A stretch of 64,000 bases of DNA from Lobosporangium transversale (GCF_002105155.1 NW_019029006.1:1-64000), one strand, 5' to 3'. Positions 36,047 through 48,673 are shown, counted from the first letter of the stretch. Numbers and translations are program-made. The notes: generated from the sequence alone by a model not told the origin.

Positions 36047-38020
36047 ATGAACACCATAACGGCTCTACAATTCTACATCGATAAGATGCTGGATGATACG
36101 TCCGGCATGAAGGTTTTACTCCTGGATCAGGAAACGGTAATACAAGGGACTGAGATATAAAAAGGAATACATATCAAAAAACAAAAAAAAAAAAAAAAAA
36201 AAAAAAAAAATTCTCAGCACTCAGCAGGCTACATTGAGAGTTTTACTTACAGTGATATGACCTTGTCAACTCACTTCTTTACCTACAGACACCCATCATT
36301 TCAATGGTTGCAACGCAGTCCCGCCTACTTCAAAAGGAAACATACCTTGTAGACCGTATCGAAAACAACGCTCGAGACAAGATGCGTCATTTGAAATGTA
36401 TCTGCTTTCTCAGACCAACCGCTGACTCCATTGAGAAGTTGATCAAGGAGCTTAGAGATCCATGCTACGGAGATTATTATCTTTGTAGGTTCCGAAAAGG
36501 AAACCACTGAAAGAAAATGCTTTGATTTTAGAGGAACCGTTTACATTTTATTCAATTTCCCATTAATAGATTTCAGCAATCGCCTTAAAAAGACGGCCAT
36601 AGAGCAGCTCGCCGAGATGGATGAACATGAAGTGGTGCGCGAAGTTCAGGTATAAGCCGACACATGGAGTCAAAAGAATGACCAAGGAGAAAAGCATAGA
36701 TCTATCTTTTTCCTTTCAGATTAAAATATTAATTCAGTCCCCTTGTGTAGGAATACTATGCGGATTATTATGCCATCAATCCGGACTGTTTTTCAATCAA
36801 CCTTGACGTACAAAATATGCCATTATATGGAGACTCTTTCACAACATGGGACAACGCTAGTTTCACAAGGACAGTAGATGGGATTCTCAGCGTCCTTCTC
36901 TCGCTAAAGAAGAAGCCTCTAATTCGATACCAAAAGCAAAGTGCCATGGCTAAGAGACTGGCTACAGAAATACAGGTACTGACGATACTATTCATGTTCT
37001 GGAACGATAGTTTAGTTTATCAAGGATCAAAGGGACTCAAGAGAATTGGATTGATTAAAGAAATCTCTTTTTATCATATTCCAATAGTTTCAAATTCAGC
37101 AAGAAGGGCAACTGTTCGACTTCAGGAAAACTGATACATCACCTATTTTACTCGTTCTGGACCGTAGAAATGACCCTGTAACCCCGCTTCTCTCGCAATG
37201 GACGTACCAAGCAATGGTTCATGAGCTGATTGGCATCCGTAATGGGAGGGTAGATTTGTCAGGAGTACCTGGTATTAAACCTGAGTTGAAGGTATGAATA
37301 GTTCCATATTACATAGGGTAATGTTTATGTGAAGTAAATCAATAAGAAAATAAATGCAGCTAGCTCTAACCTGCCTTCAATCAACTGTTTACGATGAACA
37401 TCCAGGAAATCGTCCTTTCATGTGATCAGGATTCTTATTTCCAGAAAAACATGTTTCTTAACCTTGGAGACCTAGGAGCCAATATCAAGAGTTATGTGGA
37501 TGAATATCAGGCTAAAACAAAATCCAACATGAACATCGAATCGATTGCAGACATGAAGCGGTTTGTAGAGGATTATCCCGAGTTTCGAAAGCTTTCAGGC
37601 AACGTCTCCAAGCATGTCACGCTGGTAGGAGAACTGAGCCGTCTTGTCAATCAAGGAAATGTGTTAGAGGTATCAGAACTCGAACAGAGTTTAGCCTGTA
37701 CCGATTCTCATAATAATGATCTCAAGGTTTGTCTCTAAGTTCTTTAGCCAAGGCAAGAACATAAAAAAAAATAAAAATAAAAAAAAAAAAAAAAAAAAGC
37801 GAAGCTAAATCTTGATTAACACTAACATTGTTATGATTGTATCAGAACTTGCAACGGTTAATCAGTAGCCCTACAGTCAGCGAAGCCAGTAAAATACGTC
37901 TCGTCCAACTCTACTCTTTACGTTACGAGAAGTATCAAGGAAATGCTGTTGCTTCTTTGATTGATTTACTTTACAAGAATGGATTAAGCGAGCGTGAGAT
38001 TGCTGTAAGAAATTCTATTT

Positions 38021-38057
<37 letters not shown>

Positions 38058-38771
38058 TGCCGTCATCATGCGTTGAGTAATGTTATGGAACATTCGCCTC
38101 TATTCACTTTACTATAGACGCTAGATATATTAATGCAGTATGGAGGAGCCTCTCATCGTCAAGATGATTTATTTTCGAATGAAAGCATTTTGTCGCGTGG
38201 GAGAAGTGCCCTCAAAGGACTAAAGGTAAAACGCTTCAAGCTCTCTCGTATGTCATGCTTGTTTGGTTAATTAAAATGATAGATGTCTTTTAAAAGTAAT
38301 ATCTCTTTTATTACACATTACCACCAAATAGGGTGTTGAAAACGTTTACACACAGCATCAGCCACAACTTGCTCAGATCCTCGAGCAATTGCTGAAGATG
38401 CGTTTAAAAGAAGCAGCATATCCTTTTGTGGAAAGCACTAGTTCTCGCGATCGACCACAGGATATCATTGTCTTTATGGTGGGAGGAGCAACGTATGAGG
38501 AAGCGAGGTTTGTTGCAATGCTTAACGCCGCTACACCTGGGACGCGTATCATTTTAGGGGGAACTACTATCCATAACAGCCAGAGGTAAGGACATCTTAA
38601 CATCATCCTCTATAGCATTTTTTTGACTCATGTGTAGCACAACGCCATCAGCTAATACGTCGTTTTTCTTCTCTAACTCTAAACACCGACAGTTTCCTTC
38701 AAGAGTTAGTCGAAACGCAGAGAAGAATGCCTAGTCGTGGGTCTGACTCTGTCCGTGGACGACGTACTTAA
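36047..38771 (+). CDS. VPS45: VPS45, Sec1/Munc18-family vacuolar sorting protein
   Basis: VPS45 binds the Tlg2/syntaxin-16 type SNARE and controls fusion at the trans-Golgi network and endosome. Ten exons (36047-36136, 36289-36484, 36570-36649, 36751-36975, 37088-37291, 37406-37726, 37846-38004, 38118-38225, 38332-38585, 38693-38771) sum to 571 residues, close to yeast Vps45. Motifs: [85 protein letters not shown], and the domain-3 segment [14 protein letters not shown] with [16 protein letters not shown] near the end. All splice joins keep frame. Three introns carry A runs (36182-36210, 37778-37798, 38022-38054). It is convergent with the next gene, 148 bases apart. Confidence 0.96.
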
Positions 38772-38919
38772 CCCCCTATCGTCTAGATTTTTGAACTATT
38801 AAACGCACCACAAATATTACTTGAGCAAATACTAAGATTTTTAATTATTCAAGACTATGTATAAAGGAGCTGCTACTCGGTTGTTGGAGTGCATTCACTG
38901 TTTACTGTACAATTGCTTA

Positions 38920-41025
38920 TCATAATGCTCGTTTCTTCCTAGGACCTGATGTTGTCGCTGTTGGTCCTCTCTTTCGCATAATACCTCCATCAAGTGTCGG
39001 TATTTGACCAACACTTGACTTGTCCTCGGACATGTCTTGCTCATCATCTATACCCTTCTGACGTATTTGGTCCGCAAGGGATTTATTATATAGATCCATA
39101 CGAATCCCAAATAGTGACCCCACCAAAAAGGTCCCACGGATCACATCAATGTCCCTCCATGCGTCGCTTCCTTTCTTGCGTTCCTCTTTTGGGATCCGAC
39201 CATCCTTTTCAAGGCATAAACTTTCGATTTGAGGAGCAGTATCTACCTCATAGATCGGATTCCCAGCTAGGCGCTCCTCGTATTGCTCTTTTGTCTCACC
39301 ATGCTCGGTCGGACCGCGTTTAAGCTCAAATTGCACACATGGGGTTCCATTTGGGTTGATTTCAACTATCTTGAGGTGCATATCCACATCAATTACATTG
39401 CCTCCCATTTCATAAATATCGGTTGACGTATCCAATATTGAAGTTTGTACTTCTTCCATCTTGCCCTTCAAACTTTTTCGTCGCTTGTCGGATTCCCCAG
39501 ATGTACTTTTTGTAACTGACCTCAAATTTGTGGGCAATTTTGAAAAGCCTTTGGTATCTGAGCAAAGGCTCTTGTCGGTATTGGCGACATGAAACGTCCG
39601 TCGATACCTTAATAAGTCTCCAACTTGAATACCGCGCATTAAGCCCATCTTAGCCAAAGAAATTTTAACAGATGAGCCCGCCACCATGAACTTTTCGTTC
39701 TCGCGGATCGCCTTTTCACCGTAATATTCCTCGAACTGATCGGTTTTCCACTTGGCCTCAGTCTCGATTCGTTCTTTGATGTCCCGATATTGGCGCGCAT
39801 ATTCATTGGTGAATTTACCTAAGCCTAGAGCTTTTTGCCAGTCACAGAATGCCTTGGAGAAGGCTGTACATTTTGTGAAAAATGATGGAGTCAAGGCACC
39901 ATCCTTGAAATAGATATCTTGTTCCAGAATAACAGAGGGGAGGGCCTTGATAAATGCGGCTTGAACATGAGAAGAAAAATGAGAAAATGTTTCGTAGGTG
40001 AGGATGTCATTGATATTGGCATGGGCAAGGGCAGAAAACGGGCCAGTCAAAGGATGGTTCAAGTCCTCGGGCACATTTTGTATCTTCTCATTCTCGTTGT
40101 CGTTCTTATCAATAGGCTTGGACTTTCTCTTTTCTCTGTCCTGCTCCTTTCTTTCGTTCTTGTCTCTAGCCTCCTCCTTATCCTTACTCTGATCTCTGTC
40201 CTGGTTCTTATCCTTGCTCTCATCCATACTCCTGCTTGTGCTCCTGATCCGAGACTTACCCAGAAGCCTGTGTTTTTCCATCTCCTGAGCCTTTTCAGTG
40301 ATTTCATCATTACCCCTATCCTTGTCATTTCCATTATCATTCACGTGTGACTTCTCTCTGCTCCCCTTTCTTCTTCCTTTTGTATCTTTGGTATTATCCA
40401 TATCTTTACTCTTTCCTTTGCTTTCGACTTTAACTAAACTTTCGCCAGCAAATCTACCGCCATCCATGATCATATCCGTGCTCTCGCCCTCGTCCTTATC
40501 TTTATCCTTGTCTTCACATTCATCTAATTCTTGCTTTGAGGTTTCAGCATGATCTGTAGACATATTACGCTTTCCAATTAGCCTCAGACTTCTTGTGGAG
40601 AGGATGATTTCGGGCTTCTTTACGGCAGGGACGGTACCCTTAGGCTTCCTTCCTCTTTTCTTTGGTTGGTCTGGAATGGCAGTAGAGTCGGAGGGGGGCA
40701 GAGGTTTTGGTGATGTAGATTCTGCAGGAAGAGGGTATTTTCTAGGTCTGCCGCGCTTTCTTTTCACTAATTCTGGGTTAGATGGCGTTAACCCTGGCAA
40801 TGGTTCCAATAGTTCTGGCACTTGCCCTATTTCCGGTTCGATATCTGTTGATTGTGACGATGGTAACGATAATGATGATGACGATGAAATCGGAGATAGT
40901 GGAGTAACATTTGGTTCATCATTGATGGCTTCTTGTTGCTGTTGTGCCGTGGAGTGATAATGATATATGGATAGCACTTCCTGTCGCTTCGATGTCGTGC
41001 CTTTATTTGACAGTTCCAGAGACAT
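38920..41025 (-). CDS. Asx-like protein with ASXH/DEUBAD domain and two AT-hooks
   Basis: A single-exon protein of 701 residues. Two AT-hook motifs lie near the N-terminus, KRKRGRPRKYP (about 88-98) and KKRGRKPKG (about 122-130). A long Lys/Asp/Glu-rich stretch follows (about 165-315). Residues about 326-438 match the Additional-sex-combs homology (DEUBAD) domain: LTGPFSALAHANINDILTY, an ALPSVI segment, then LTPSFFTKCTAFSKAFCDWQ and WKTDQFEEYYGE. In animals this domain activates the BAP1/Calypso H2A deubiquitinase. The C-terminal region (about 440-690) has no domain I recognise and no PHD finger is visible. A role as a chromatin-bound cofactor of a UCH-type deubiquitinase is inferred from the domain. 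The start at 41025 is the first ATG of the frame. Confidence 0.85.
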   Translation of the reverse strand: MSLELSNKGTTSKRQEVLSIYHYHSTAQQQQEAINDEPNVTPLSPISSSSSLSLPSSQSTDIEPEIGQVPELLEPLPGLTPSNPELVKRKRGRPRKYPLPAESTSPKPLPPSDSTAIPDQPKKRGRKPKGTVPAVKKPEIILSTRSLRLIGKRNMSTDHAETSKQELDECEDKDKDKDEGESTDMIMDGGRFAGESLVKVESKGKSKDMDNTKDTKGRRKGSREKSHVNDNGNDKDRGNDEITEKAQEMEKHRLLGKSRIRSTSRSMDESKDKNQDRDQSKDKEEARDKNERKEQDREKRKSKPIDKNDNENEKIQNVPEDLNHPLTGPFSALAHANINDILTYETFSHFSSHVQAAFIKALPSVILEQDIYFKDGALTPSFFTKCTAFSKAFCDWQKALGLGKFTNEYARQYRDIKERIETEAKWKTDQFEEYYGEKAIRENEKFMVAGSSVKISLAKMGLMRGIQVGDLLRYRRTFHVANTDKSLCSDTKGFSKLPTNLRSVTKSTSGESDKRRKSLKGKMEEVQTSILDTSTDIYEMGGNVIDVDMHLKIVEINPNGTPCVQFELKRGPTEHGETKEQYEERLAGNPIYEVDTAPQIESLCLEKDGRIPKEERKKGSDAWRDIDVIRGTFLVGSLFGIRMDLYNKSLADQIRQKGIDDEQDMSEDKSSVGQIPTLDGGIMRKRGPTATTSGPRKKRAL

Positions 41026-41601
41026 ATGTATATCCTATGGGAAAAAAAATAAATTGTTGGGCGTGGGATGTCATAAAGCCAATGATACATGTGTCAGATA
41101 GCGACATCTACACTCAGATGTTTTAAGAGAGAACAATTTTCTTTTCCTAAAAGCATACACTGTCGTTAGCTAGGGGCCTTTTGCTGTCATCAATGCCATT
41201 GCTATGCTGCACTCCTTGACCAGAAACTGGTGAGGAAAAGAGGCACATTATTTAAAAAAAATAAAAAAAAAAAAAGGATGCACCAGTGCTTTAGAGGTTA
41301 TGACGCGGTTTTTTTTGAGCACTCAAAGCTGGGGGCTGAGTGAGTATGTTTTTGAAATACTTACCTCTCATAGGATGGTGTGCGTGTTTATCTGCAATTC
41401 TCTTTCTTATTAGCTGTCCACTACTGCTGGAATTGATATTGCTCGTATGGAGCTGATCTGAATGAGGGATCGGAGCTGACATCCCCAAAATGTGCTCAAT
41501 AGTTGATCCGAATGAGGTTATATTGCTACAGTTAATGATGAGAGGTTGAGTAATGACCAAAGAACAAGCCACTTCGTCGCCTTAAATTTAACTTCACGCC
41601 T

Positions 41602-41770
41602 TCAAAAAGTGAATTTTATAATATTGGCAAGATTCAATTCAATTTAAAAAATTATTTTAAAAGAGCAAATGGGGCGATTCTATTGGCTGGTTATTTTCTT
41701 CCTCTTCTGCCAATAAAAAATAAATTTAACCAATGAGCATCGCAGAACATGTATAAAATTCACTTTTTGA
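41602..41770. mobile_element. MITE-like element with 19-bp terminal inverted repeats
   Basis: TCAAAAAGTGAATTTTATA at 41602-41620 is an exact reverse complement of 41752-41770. The 131-base interior is AT-rich and carries three CCAAT/ATTGG motifs. No ORF and no clear target-site duplication are visible, so it may be a MITE or a symmetric regulatory segment. Confidence 0.4.
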
Positions 41771-42999
41771 CATGATGTGCAAAAAAGTGAGACTAGTACA
41801 CCTTGCCAGAGATCTCCATGATGCGGGTTGAATACGTCAGCCTAGATTTCTCCCTTTTCTAATGCTGGGGCACTACCAAGTCCTGAGACACTCGTGCGGC
41901 TGCTGCGATAGCTATGGTGGGTTGTATTGAAATTATTTAGCAACCAAAGGAACCCATTTTAGGTCGATGCTATAATAGCGACGATGACAACCATCATTAT
42001 TATAGCATACCAGTCAATAAACGCTGGAGCAATACTCATGCTCTCGACAGCATCAATTGGCGCCATGGAGATCTCAAGCAGATACTGGAGTCATACATTT
42101 CCTTTTAAGAAAAAAGCCCGATCGGCTTTAGGTAGCCACCTCACCTTCATGACAGCCAGTTTTTGCTAATCTATTTTTTCATTTACGCGCTGTGCATCCC
42201 TTCACTCAGTTTTTAACCTCATATTCACTCGCGTTTGAATACAAATATATACCTTGCCCTTGCTTTAAACAGCAGGACACCTGGCCCATCCCTTCTCGTG
42301 ACTCGCTACAGGAGTGTAAATGCCTTGTGAAGAGCTTTTTGCAATATTTTCTTTTTACTGCATAATCTCTTACTATTCCCATTCATTAAACTTCTCCTTC
42401 TGCAGTTACTTCATGGATACAATATTTAATATGTCTATTAACTTGTCCTGTCAAACTTTCATCATGGATGGGTTTAAAGCAGCTCATCCAGATGATATTG
42501 AGTCAATAGCATTTCTAAGCTGGATAAATAAGATCATTTAATAAAAAAGAAAGTTGCATTTACCTAAAATACCATTGTATTCTCGGGCCAAAAGGCTCCA
42601 AGACAGCGAAATACAACAGAATGCAAAGGCAAGAGGAGAATTGTGGTAAAATCATGGTGATTCTACTGACAGGCAAAGATTTTGAAGAAGCTGCGTGTAT
42701 ATTAACTCATATAAAGGCCAGTGAGTGGAGAGAAGGTTTTATTGATTTTGAGACGTTTTAACTTCTTCCTTAGTCTTAACATGCCATAGCGACCGCCAAG
42801 GACCCATCTTCGTTGCAGATTTCTGTTTGTCACGAGCGGCTAAAAGATATACTAAAGATCTCCTGTCTCTAGATGAATGAGATCCCCAGCTGACCCACAG
42901 ACAGCATCACTTCTTCTGGGCGGGTTCGAACTAAATAATTCTGAGTGAATAGATCCCAGGTCACGACCTTCACTCAATAGTGCTGCTGACTTTTATTGT

Positions 43000-43830
43000 T
43001 TCAATTAAGGATTATAGAGGTTTCGTCCAGATAAAGCAAATTTGGAGCGTCTAAAGCGATTATTGCAACATAAGGGTCTTTTGACACAAGTTTGACGATA
43101 TCTCCGTCATGAAGTCACCGAGACAATTCAGTAGCCCAAACCAAAAAAAGCTTTTTATGTATATTTGTATATCATAGGGTATGTATGCTAGTACCCCTCT
43201 TTAATGCTTTGCGATCTAGGTGGAGCTACTCCAAAAGGATTATTTATCTCGGAATCAAACATGAGACATTACTCCTGAGCGAGCGCCCTCAAAAGTATGT
43301 CTTTGGGCAAAGGCGTGGTATGAACTGGCTATCGACAAAAAAATCAAGCACCAGTTCCTCATTGCATTGGTTGTCCTTTGCAAACAATACGCAGTCCTCT
43401 TCCTAGTAGTTACTGACAGTTTGGGTGATCGTTAAAGGGACGATCATCACAACCTCTAGTGACTCAAAAACCACAATGCCACTTTCAAACGCCAAGATTG
43501 GCAACAACGTTGTAGGCGAGTTTATCTCCGAACCAAAAGTTGGAGTTCCACCAGCTTTTTGATTCTGGTCAGAAATTTTAAAGACATTAGGAGACGCTCC
43601 TTACATTTAATAAAAAAAATAGGTACAAATCGAAGTGGCATATTGACACTTCTTTCCTCAAACTATTGCCCTTTGTTCGGCATCAACAAGGAAATGTATT
43701 GGACAAAAAAAGCTACACCGTTTCCGTGAGGACCTCACGAATACAATTTTCCAAGCTACGCTTACTTTTCATGGAGAGTGGGCTTTAGACTACTTTTTTC
43801 AGTCAATAATTTCATTTTTTGACAACAATG
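43000..43830 (+). pseudogene. Possible decayed coding sequence
   Basis: Three plus-strand stretches look protein-coding but are broken by stops and lie in different frames. About 43018-43096 reads FRPDKANLERLKRLLQHKG and onward. About 43510-43590 reads ASLSPNQKLEFHQLFDSGQKF in part. About 43624-43788 gives an uninterrupted 55-codon frame that includes LLPFVRHQQGNVLDKKSY. I do not recognise the family. The charged and aromatic composition suggests a relic rather than random sequence, but this is weak. Confidence 0.25.
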
Positions 43831-43874
43831 TTTGGCACTTAATAACACTATAGTATTATTGTTTATTGTTTATT

Positions 43875-46800
43875 TTACACTCTGATCCTCTTTGCACTTT
43901 TATCGCTTTCTGCAGTTGTCTTGTTAGCTGCTGGGACTTCATTCTCCTTCTCACTCTCGCCACGTCGTCCTGTTGTTGTAGTGGAGGACGACATGGAGGG
44001 GCCATGTTGTTGTTTTGCATTAGCTCGCTGATTTTGTGCATTACGCTGCAATATGATAGAAATCAATACAATAAATTGTGTATCATGGGTTAGTATACGT
44101 TTGGCGATCCCAATCACATATTTTCGAGCAAGTAAGCAATATTGTAACTTACGTCAACAACTGAAATACCGTCCCTGAATCTTGCTCTAAATAATACATT
44201 CGCATTGTTGAACATTCCTTCCTTTAGAGACACTACAATGAATTGCGAGCCTTTAAACCGTGTGCGAAGTAGCTGACCAATATTCTGTGTATGCGAAAGA
44301 TCAAGGGCTGCATCCACTTCATCCAGAATATACATGGGCGCCGGCTTGAACTGTAGAAGCGACAATATCAGCGATAGTGCAATCAATGATCGCTGTCCTC
44401 CACTCAACTCTGTTAAACTAGCCTTCCAAACACCACCCAAACAGACTTTGACCTCCAATCCTCCAGTGACGCCTTGACCCTCCAACGGTTGCAGTTTAGC
44501 ATCATTCCCAGGTAGGAGATCACCAAAGATTGCACCAAAATCTCCATTCACTTTTGAATAGGTTTTCTCCAAGGCCGCTTTCTTGTAGTCATCTAAGGAT
44601 ACAATGGTATCCTCAATCTTGGTTTTATCTCTTTGGACTGTTGCCAACATCTGTTTGAGGGATGTTTCGCGTTTCTCCTGGTTCTCAAGCATGCTCATGA
44701 CTTTGGGATTCACTTTGTTCTTCATAGCAGAGTGCTTTTCATCAAGTTGTTTTAGTTTCTTCCGGCTTTCCGATGGATTTTGAGCATTGAAATCGTATGG
44801 TCCATTAGGCTGTCCAAACAAGCTATAGTACAAGAAGATGCCAATGAGCTGCATGTATACATATATGGTCACTAAATGAAATAAAACAACGAAAAAGTGA
44901 CTCACAGTTTTTGATCATGAATCCAGTCATGGGATCCCTCGAGATCATTAATGGCATTCAATAGTGAGTTATTCTCTTTGGAGAGACGATCTGTTTCATG
45001 TGTCAAGTTTTGGATTTCAAGCCTACTTTCAGCTACAACTTTAGCTTTTTGCTTTGAGAGAGCTTCGAGCTCTTTAAGTTCTTCATCGTAGGCATTAAGC
45101 TGAGCTTTCTCACGCTCAAATTCTAACTGAGTCTTCTCCAGCGAAGACTCGAGCATGACTAGTTGTTCTTGAAGTCGATCACGCTCATCCTTAAACTTGG
45201 AGATTACTGACTTGCTTTCTGACAACTCTTGGCTTGCACCTTTAACGTCCTTCTCAAGTTGTTCTATTAATTGGTGAAAATATCATGGACAGTATCAGTG
45301 ACAAGCTATATAAATGCTCCCACACGCGCTAAAATCTTGTAGATTTGAGACCTACCCAGCTCCAACACAAATGTTTGATGCTCTCTCTGCATTGCCTTAA
45401 CACGAGGTGCATTTTTAGTGAGTTCAGCCTTTGATTTTGCCAGTTTTTGCTAATATTAAGGAAATTTGTTAGAGCCAACCTTATATTCTCATGTCATGTC
45501 AATCTTTTTTTTTTTTTTTTTTTTTTTTTTTCTTCTTAGGGCAGCGTTAAGATGTTTAAATCATTACCATGAGTTCGTGAAGTTTACCGTCCTTGTTTTT
45601 CTTGAAATCCTTCATTTCCTTTTCGATTTCTTGGCAACGCTTGACTGCTTCTGCTTTCTTGTGGTTACCATCTTCGATTCCTGCTCTTAAGGCCTTAATT
45701 TCCTTCTCTAATCTCTCAGTTTGCTCCATCAACTGAACATGCTCACTGCCAGAGAGCTGTTGCTCGCACAACCGAAGCTCGTGAGTTTTAAGCTCAATCT
45801 TTTGCTTTAGTTCTGCATATGCTCTGGCAGCTTGAGATATATTCGAAAGCTGCTGATTAATTTTTTGTAGTTGCTGGCGATGTTCATTCAATTGGTTCTT
45901 CAATGCATGAATCTCTTGAAGACTAGCAAGGATTCCACCTCCAGTTGGTCTTGAGCCACCCTGCAACGTCCCACTTGGGTCATAAACATCTCCCTCTAGT
46001 GTCACAGACTTCATCCGAACCTCTTGATGAAATGTTACTTTCTTTGCCGAATCCGCATCGGCACAGATGAGTGTATTTCCAAAGACGTAAGCCATAGCTG
46101 TTTCTAATTGATCCTCATAGCCGATCAGGGTGAGAGCTAAATTAACTTTTTCGGGTGCCAGTCTTTGTGCAGTAGCAATTTTCTATCACAAGCCAAATAA
46201 GGATTAGACCAAGGATTTCCCTAGACCGTCATTACAAAACAGTTCACGCGAGAAAATGCTTTTTGAAGAATAATTACCTGGGCATGCGCTCTAAAAGCGG
46301 TAATTTTGTTTAAAGGAATAATCGTGACACGTTTGCGAAGCTTTCCGTTCTGAAGCAACTGAGAACCGACTATTTCGTTATCAACAACGACCTACAAGAG
46401 AAATATACAAACAATCATATTAGTTTTGATACGACACATTTGGCCTCTTCTTCATATCTAATGACATCAAAAATTGTAGATCATGTACGTTGTAAAGGCG
46501 ACCACCTGCACAAATTTCCAAAGCCGTAGCAGCATTGGCATGTTCTGGAAGCACAGTGAATAATTCAGCAACGAGGCCTTTAACAGAAGTCCGATCAAAG
46601 TTAGGTGTAGGGTTTGAATACTGAAAGTCAAGGCCAGCAACCTTGCGCGACGTGGTTTCGATTTTTTCAGATAGTTTCGCAATAGCATCAGATTGTGCTG
46701 CTTTCTCCATCTGCAGTGCCCGTTCTTGTTCAGGATCAAATGATTGCCTATGCAAAGTCTCCTCCAGCTGCTTCACTTGCTGCTTTGCCGCTGAAAGCCC

Positions 46801-48559
46801 TGCACTAAGATCTTTGTTATTTTTTTGTGCTAACGATGCCTGTTTGCGCTTCTCAGACAGCTCCGTCTCAAGATGCTTTAGCTTCAATCTCGACTGATCT
46901 ACCAGCGTTGTGGCCTGTGCTGCAGATGCCTTTACCCTCTGAAGTTGCTCCATATAACCATTTTCATGACCTTCCTCAGCTGCTAAACCGGTCGAGAGCG
47001 TCTGAATGAGCTCCTCGTTCATGCGCACTTGTTCTTGTTGTTCGTCATGCTTGCGTCTTAGATCATTATAAGTCACCTGAAGTTTTTCGAATTCAACTCG
47101 TTTTTCATGAAGAGTTTTTTCAGTCTAATTAGAATTAGAGATCGCATAAGTGATTAATCAACTAAATTTTCAGTTGTGCTCCCGAAAACATTGTTGCGTT
47201 TCTAATCCGGTTAGTTTGAATGAGGACACATTTTACCTCCTTCAGAGTTGATAATAGACCGGAATGGTTTTGTTCTTCCTCTTGAGCCTCTTTGTCTTTG
47301 AGATCCCTCTGTGTCTTCACTTTAACAATTTCCTTTGAAAGATCTTTAACAGTTGCATCGAGTGTTTGAAATTTGCCGCCTTGAGTCATCTCCTTGAGTC
47401 GATTGGCTGTAATGGTTTCAATGTGCTGGGCGATGTTGGAAATGGCGGATTGTAGCTGTTCAATTTCAGCCGACTTTTGATCTATCAAGGCAAGCTTTGT
47501 CTCCAAGTCATGCTTCGATTTTGAGTAACGTTGCTAAAATATTTCCCGGATTAGTAGAACAAGATTATTTAAGTTAGCTATTAGTTTTTTAATTGTACGT
47601 TAGTAAACAAACTGTCTCCTACCTCGTAGCGTGAGTAATCGAACGAGACGACAATTCGTGATAGCCGCTCGATCTCAGTCTGTGTCTTTTGGAACTCTAG
47701 ATACGCCCTTTTTTCTGCTCTAAGTTTGTCGAGCTTAGGGATAATCTCTTCTGCAAGTAGTTGCGTAATTTCTGCGACTTTCTTTTCCTTTTTGGCCATG
47801 GTTTTCAAAGCTTTGTCTTTCCTCTCCTCAAACATGCGAGTCCCTGCCGCTTCCTCAATCATGGATAAGATTTCTGGTGGTTTCATGTTAAGGACCTTAG
47901 TGATCTTTCCTTGCATAATCAGGAAATGTGGATTGTTGATGTTAAGTTGTACTGATTGAAACAGGGTCTGAACAACTTGTTGTTGCGCTGTATGTCCATT
48001 CACCAGAAATTTGCTCCGGCCTCCAATCAGAATCTAGTGACAAAGCTCAAGGTTATTAGCTGTAGCACTTTTTTTCCCCCTTTTTTTAGGAATATCTAGA
48101 TATCCATAACAGCCCTTTCTTTACCTGGCGAGTGATGGTGATTTGTTTACTACTTTCAAATCCCACAGGGCTTTGCTCCCGATCTTGATTATTGAAAACA
48201 ACAGTGACAGATGCTTTGGTAACTCCAGCTTGGCCTCGTTTATAAATCAAATCCTGGATACTACTTGCACGCACCTGTTTTCGAGTGAATGAATGGACAT
48301 AGATATAGGAAATATGAGCTGAATAGCACAGGTCATATTTCAACCTAAGAAACAATATATGATAGGATCCAGCAGCATAGACAACACTCACCTGAGACCA
48401 ATTGGTGATACCAAGGACGAAGCAGATAGCGTCCAAGATATTTGACTTTCCGGAGCCATTCAGTCCAGTAATTGCATTGAATTCTGGATCCCAGCCAGTA
48501 ATGGATGTGCGGGTGGCGTAACTCTTGAATCCATCAATGATAAGTTCTTCAATGCGCAT
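43875..48559 (-). CDS. SMC2: Condensin ATPase subunit SMC2
   Basis: SMC2 pairs with SMC4 in condensin to compact mitotic chromosomes. Eleven exons on the minus strand (48559-48392, 48274-48125, 48033-47623, 47533-47237, 47124-46489, 46391-46278, 46182-45568, 45449-45356, 45263-44906, 44822-44153, 44045-43875) join in frame to 1,227 residues. The N-terminal head has the SMC2 start [18 protein letters not shown] and Walker [10 protein letters not shown]. Two long coiled-coil arms flank a hinge ([49 protein letters not shown]). The C-terminal head has the signature [11 protein letters not shown] and Walker [14 protein letters not shown]. The C-terminal tail is basic/acidic low complexity and contains KENEVP. 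An intron holds a T run at 45505-45531. Confidence 0.97.
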
Positions 48560-48642
48560 TGTTATTTTTTTTATTTTTATTTTTTTCTATCCTGATATTT
48601 CCGAGCACTTATAATCTGTATTATTGTTTTCACAAACAATTT

Positions 48643-48673
<31 letters not shown>

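Larger units (their letters stand above)
41026..43874. other. Gene-poor spacer with repeat and relic sequence
   Basis: About 2.8 kb. It holds a MITE-like inverted repeat (41602-41770), several A runs near 41250, and coding-like but interrupted plus-strand frames between about 43000 and 43830. A 73-codon ORF with an ATG at 42320-42541 has no recognised family. No intact gene is supported. Confidence 0.6.

Noticed and set aside
39919..40957. Long plus-strand frames opposite the Asx-like gene
   Set aside because: They are antisense shadows of the Lys/Asp-rich repeats of the real minus-strand gene.
42925..42945. GGGTTCGAACT resembling a tRNA B box
   Set aside because: No matching A box or cloverleaf could be built around it.
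23515..48559. Idea that separase, Asx-like and SMC2 form a functional chromosome-biology cluster
   Set aside because: They are interleaved with unrelated genes (riboflavin, vesicle traffic) on both strands; proximity is not evidence here.
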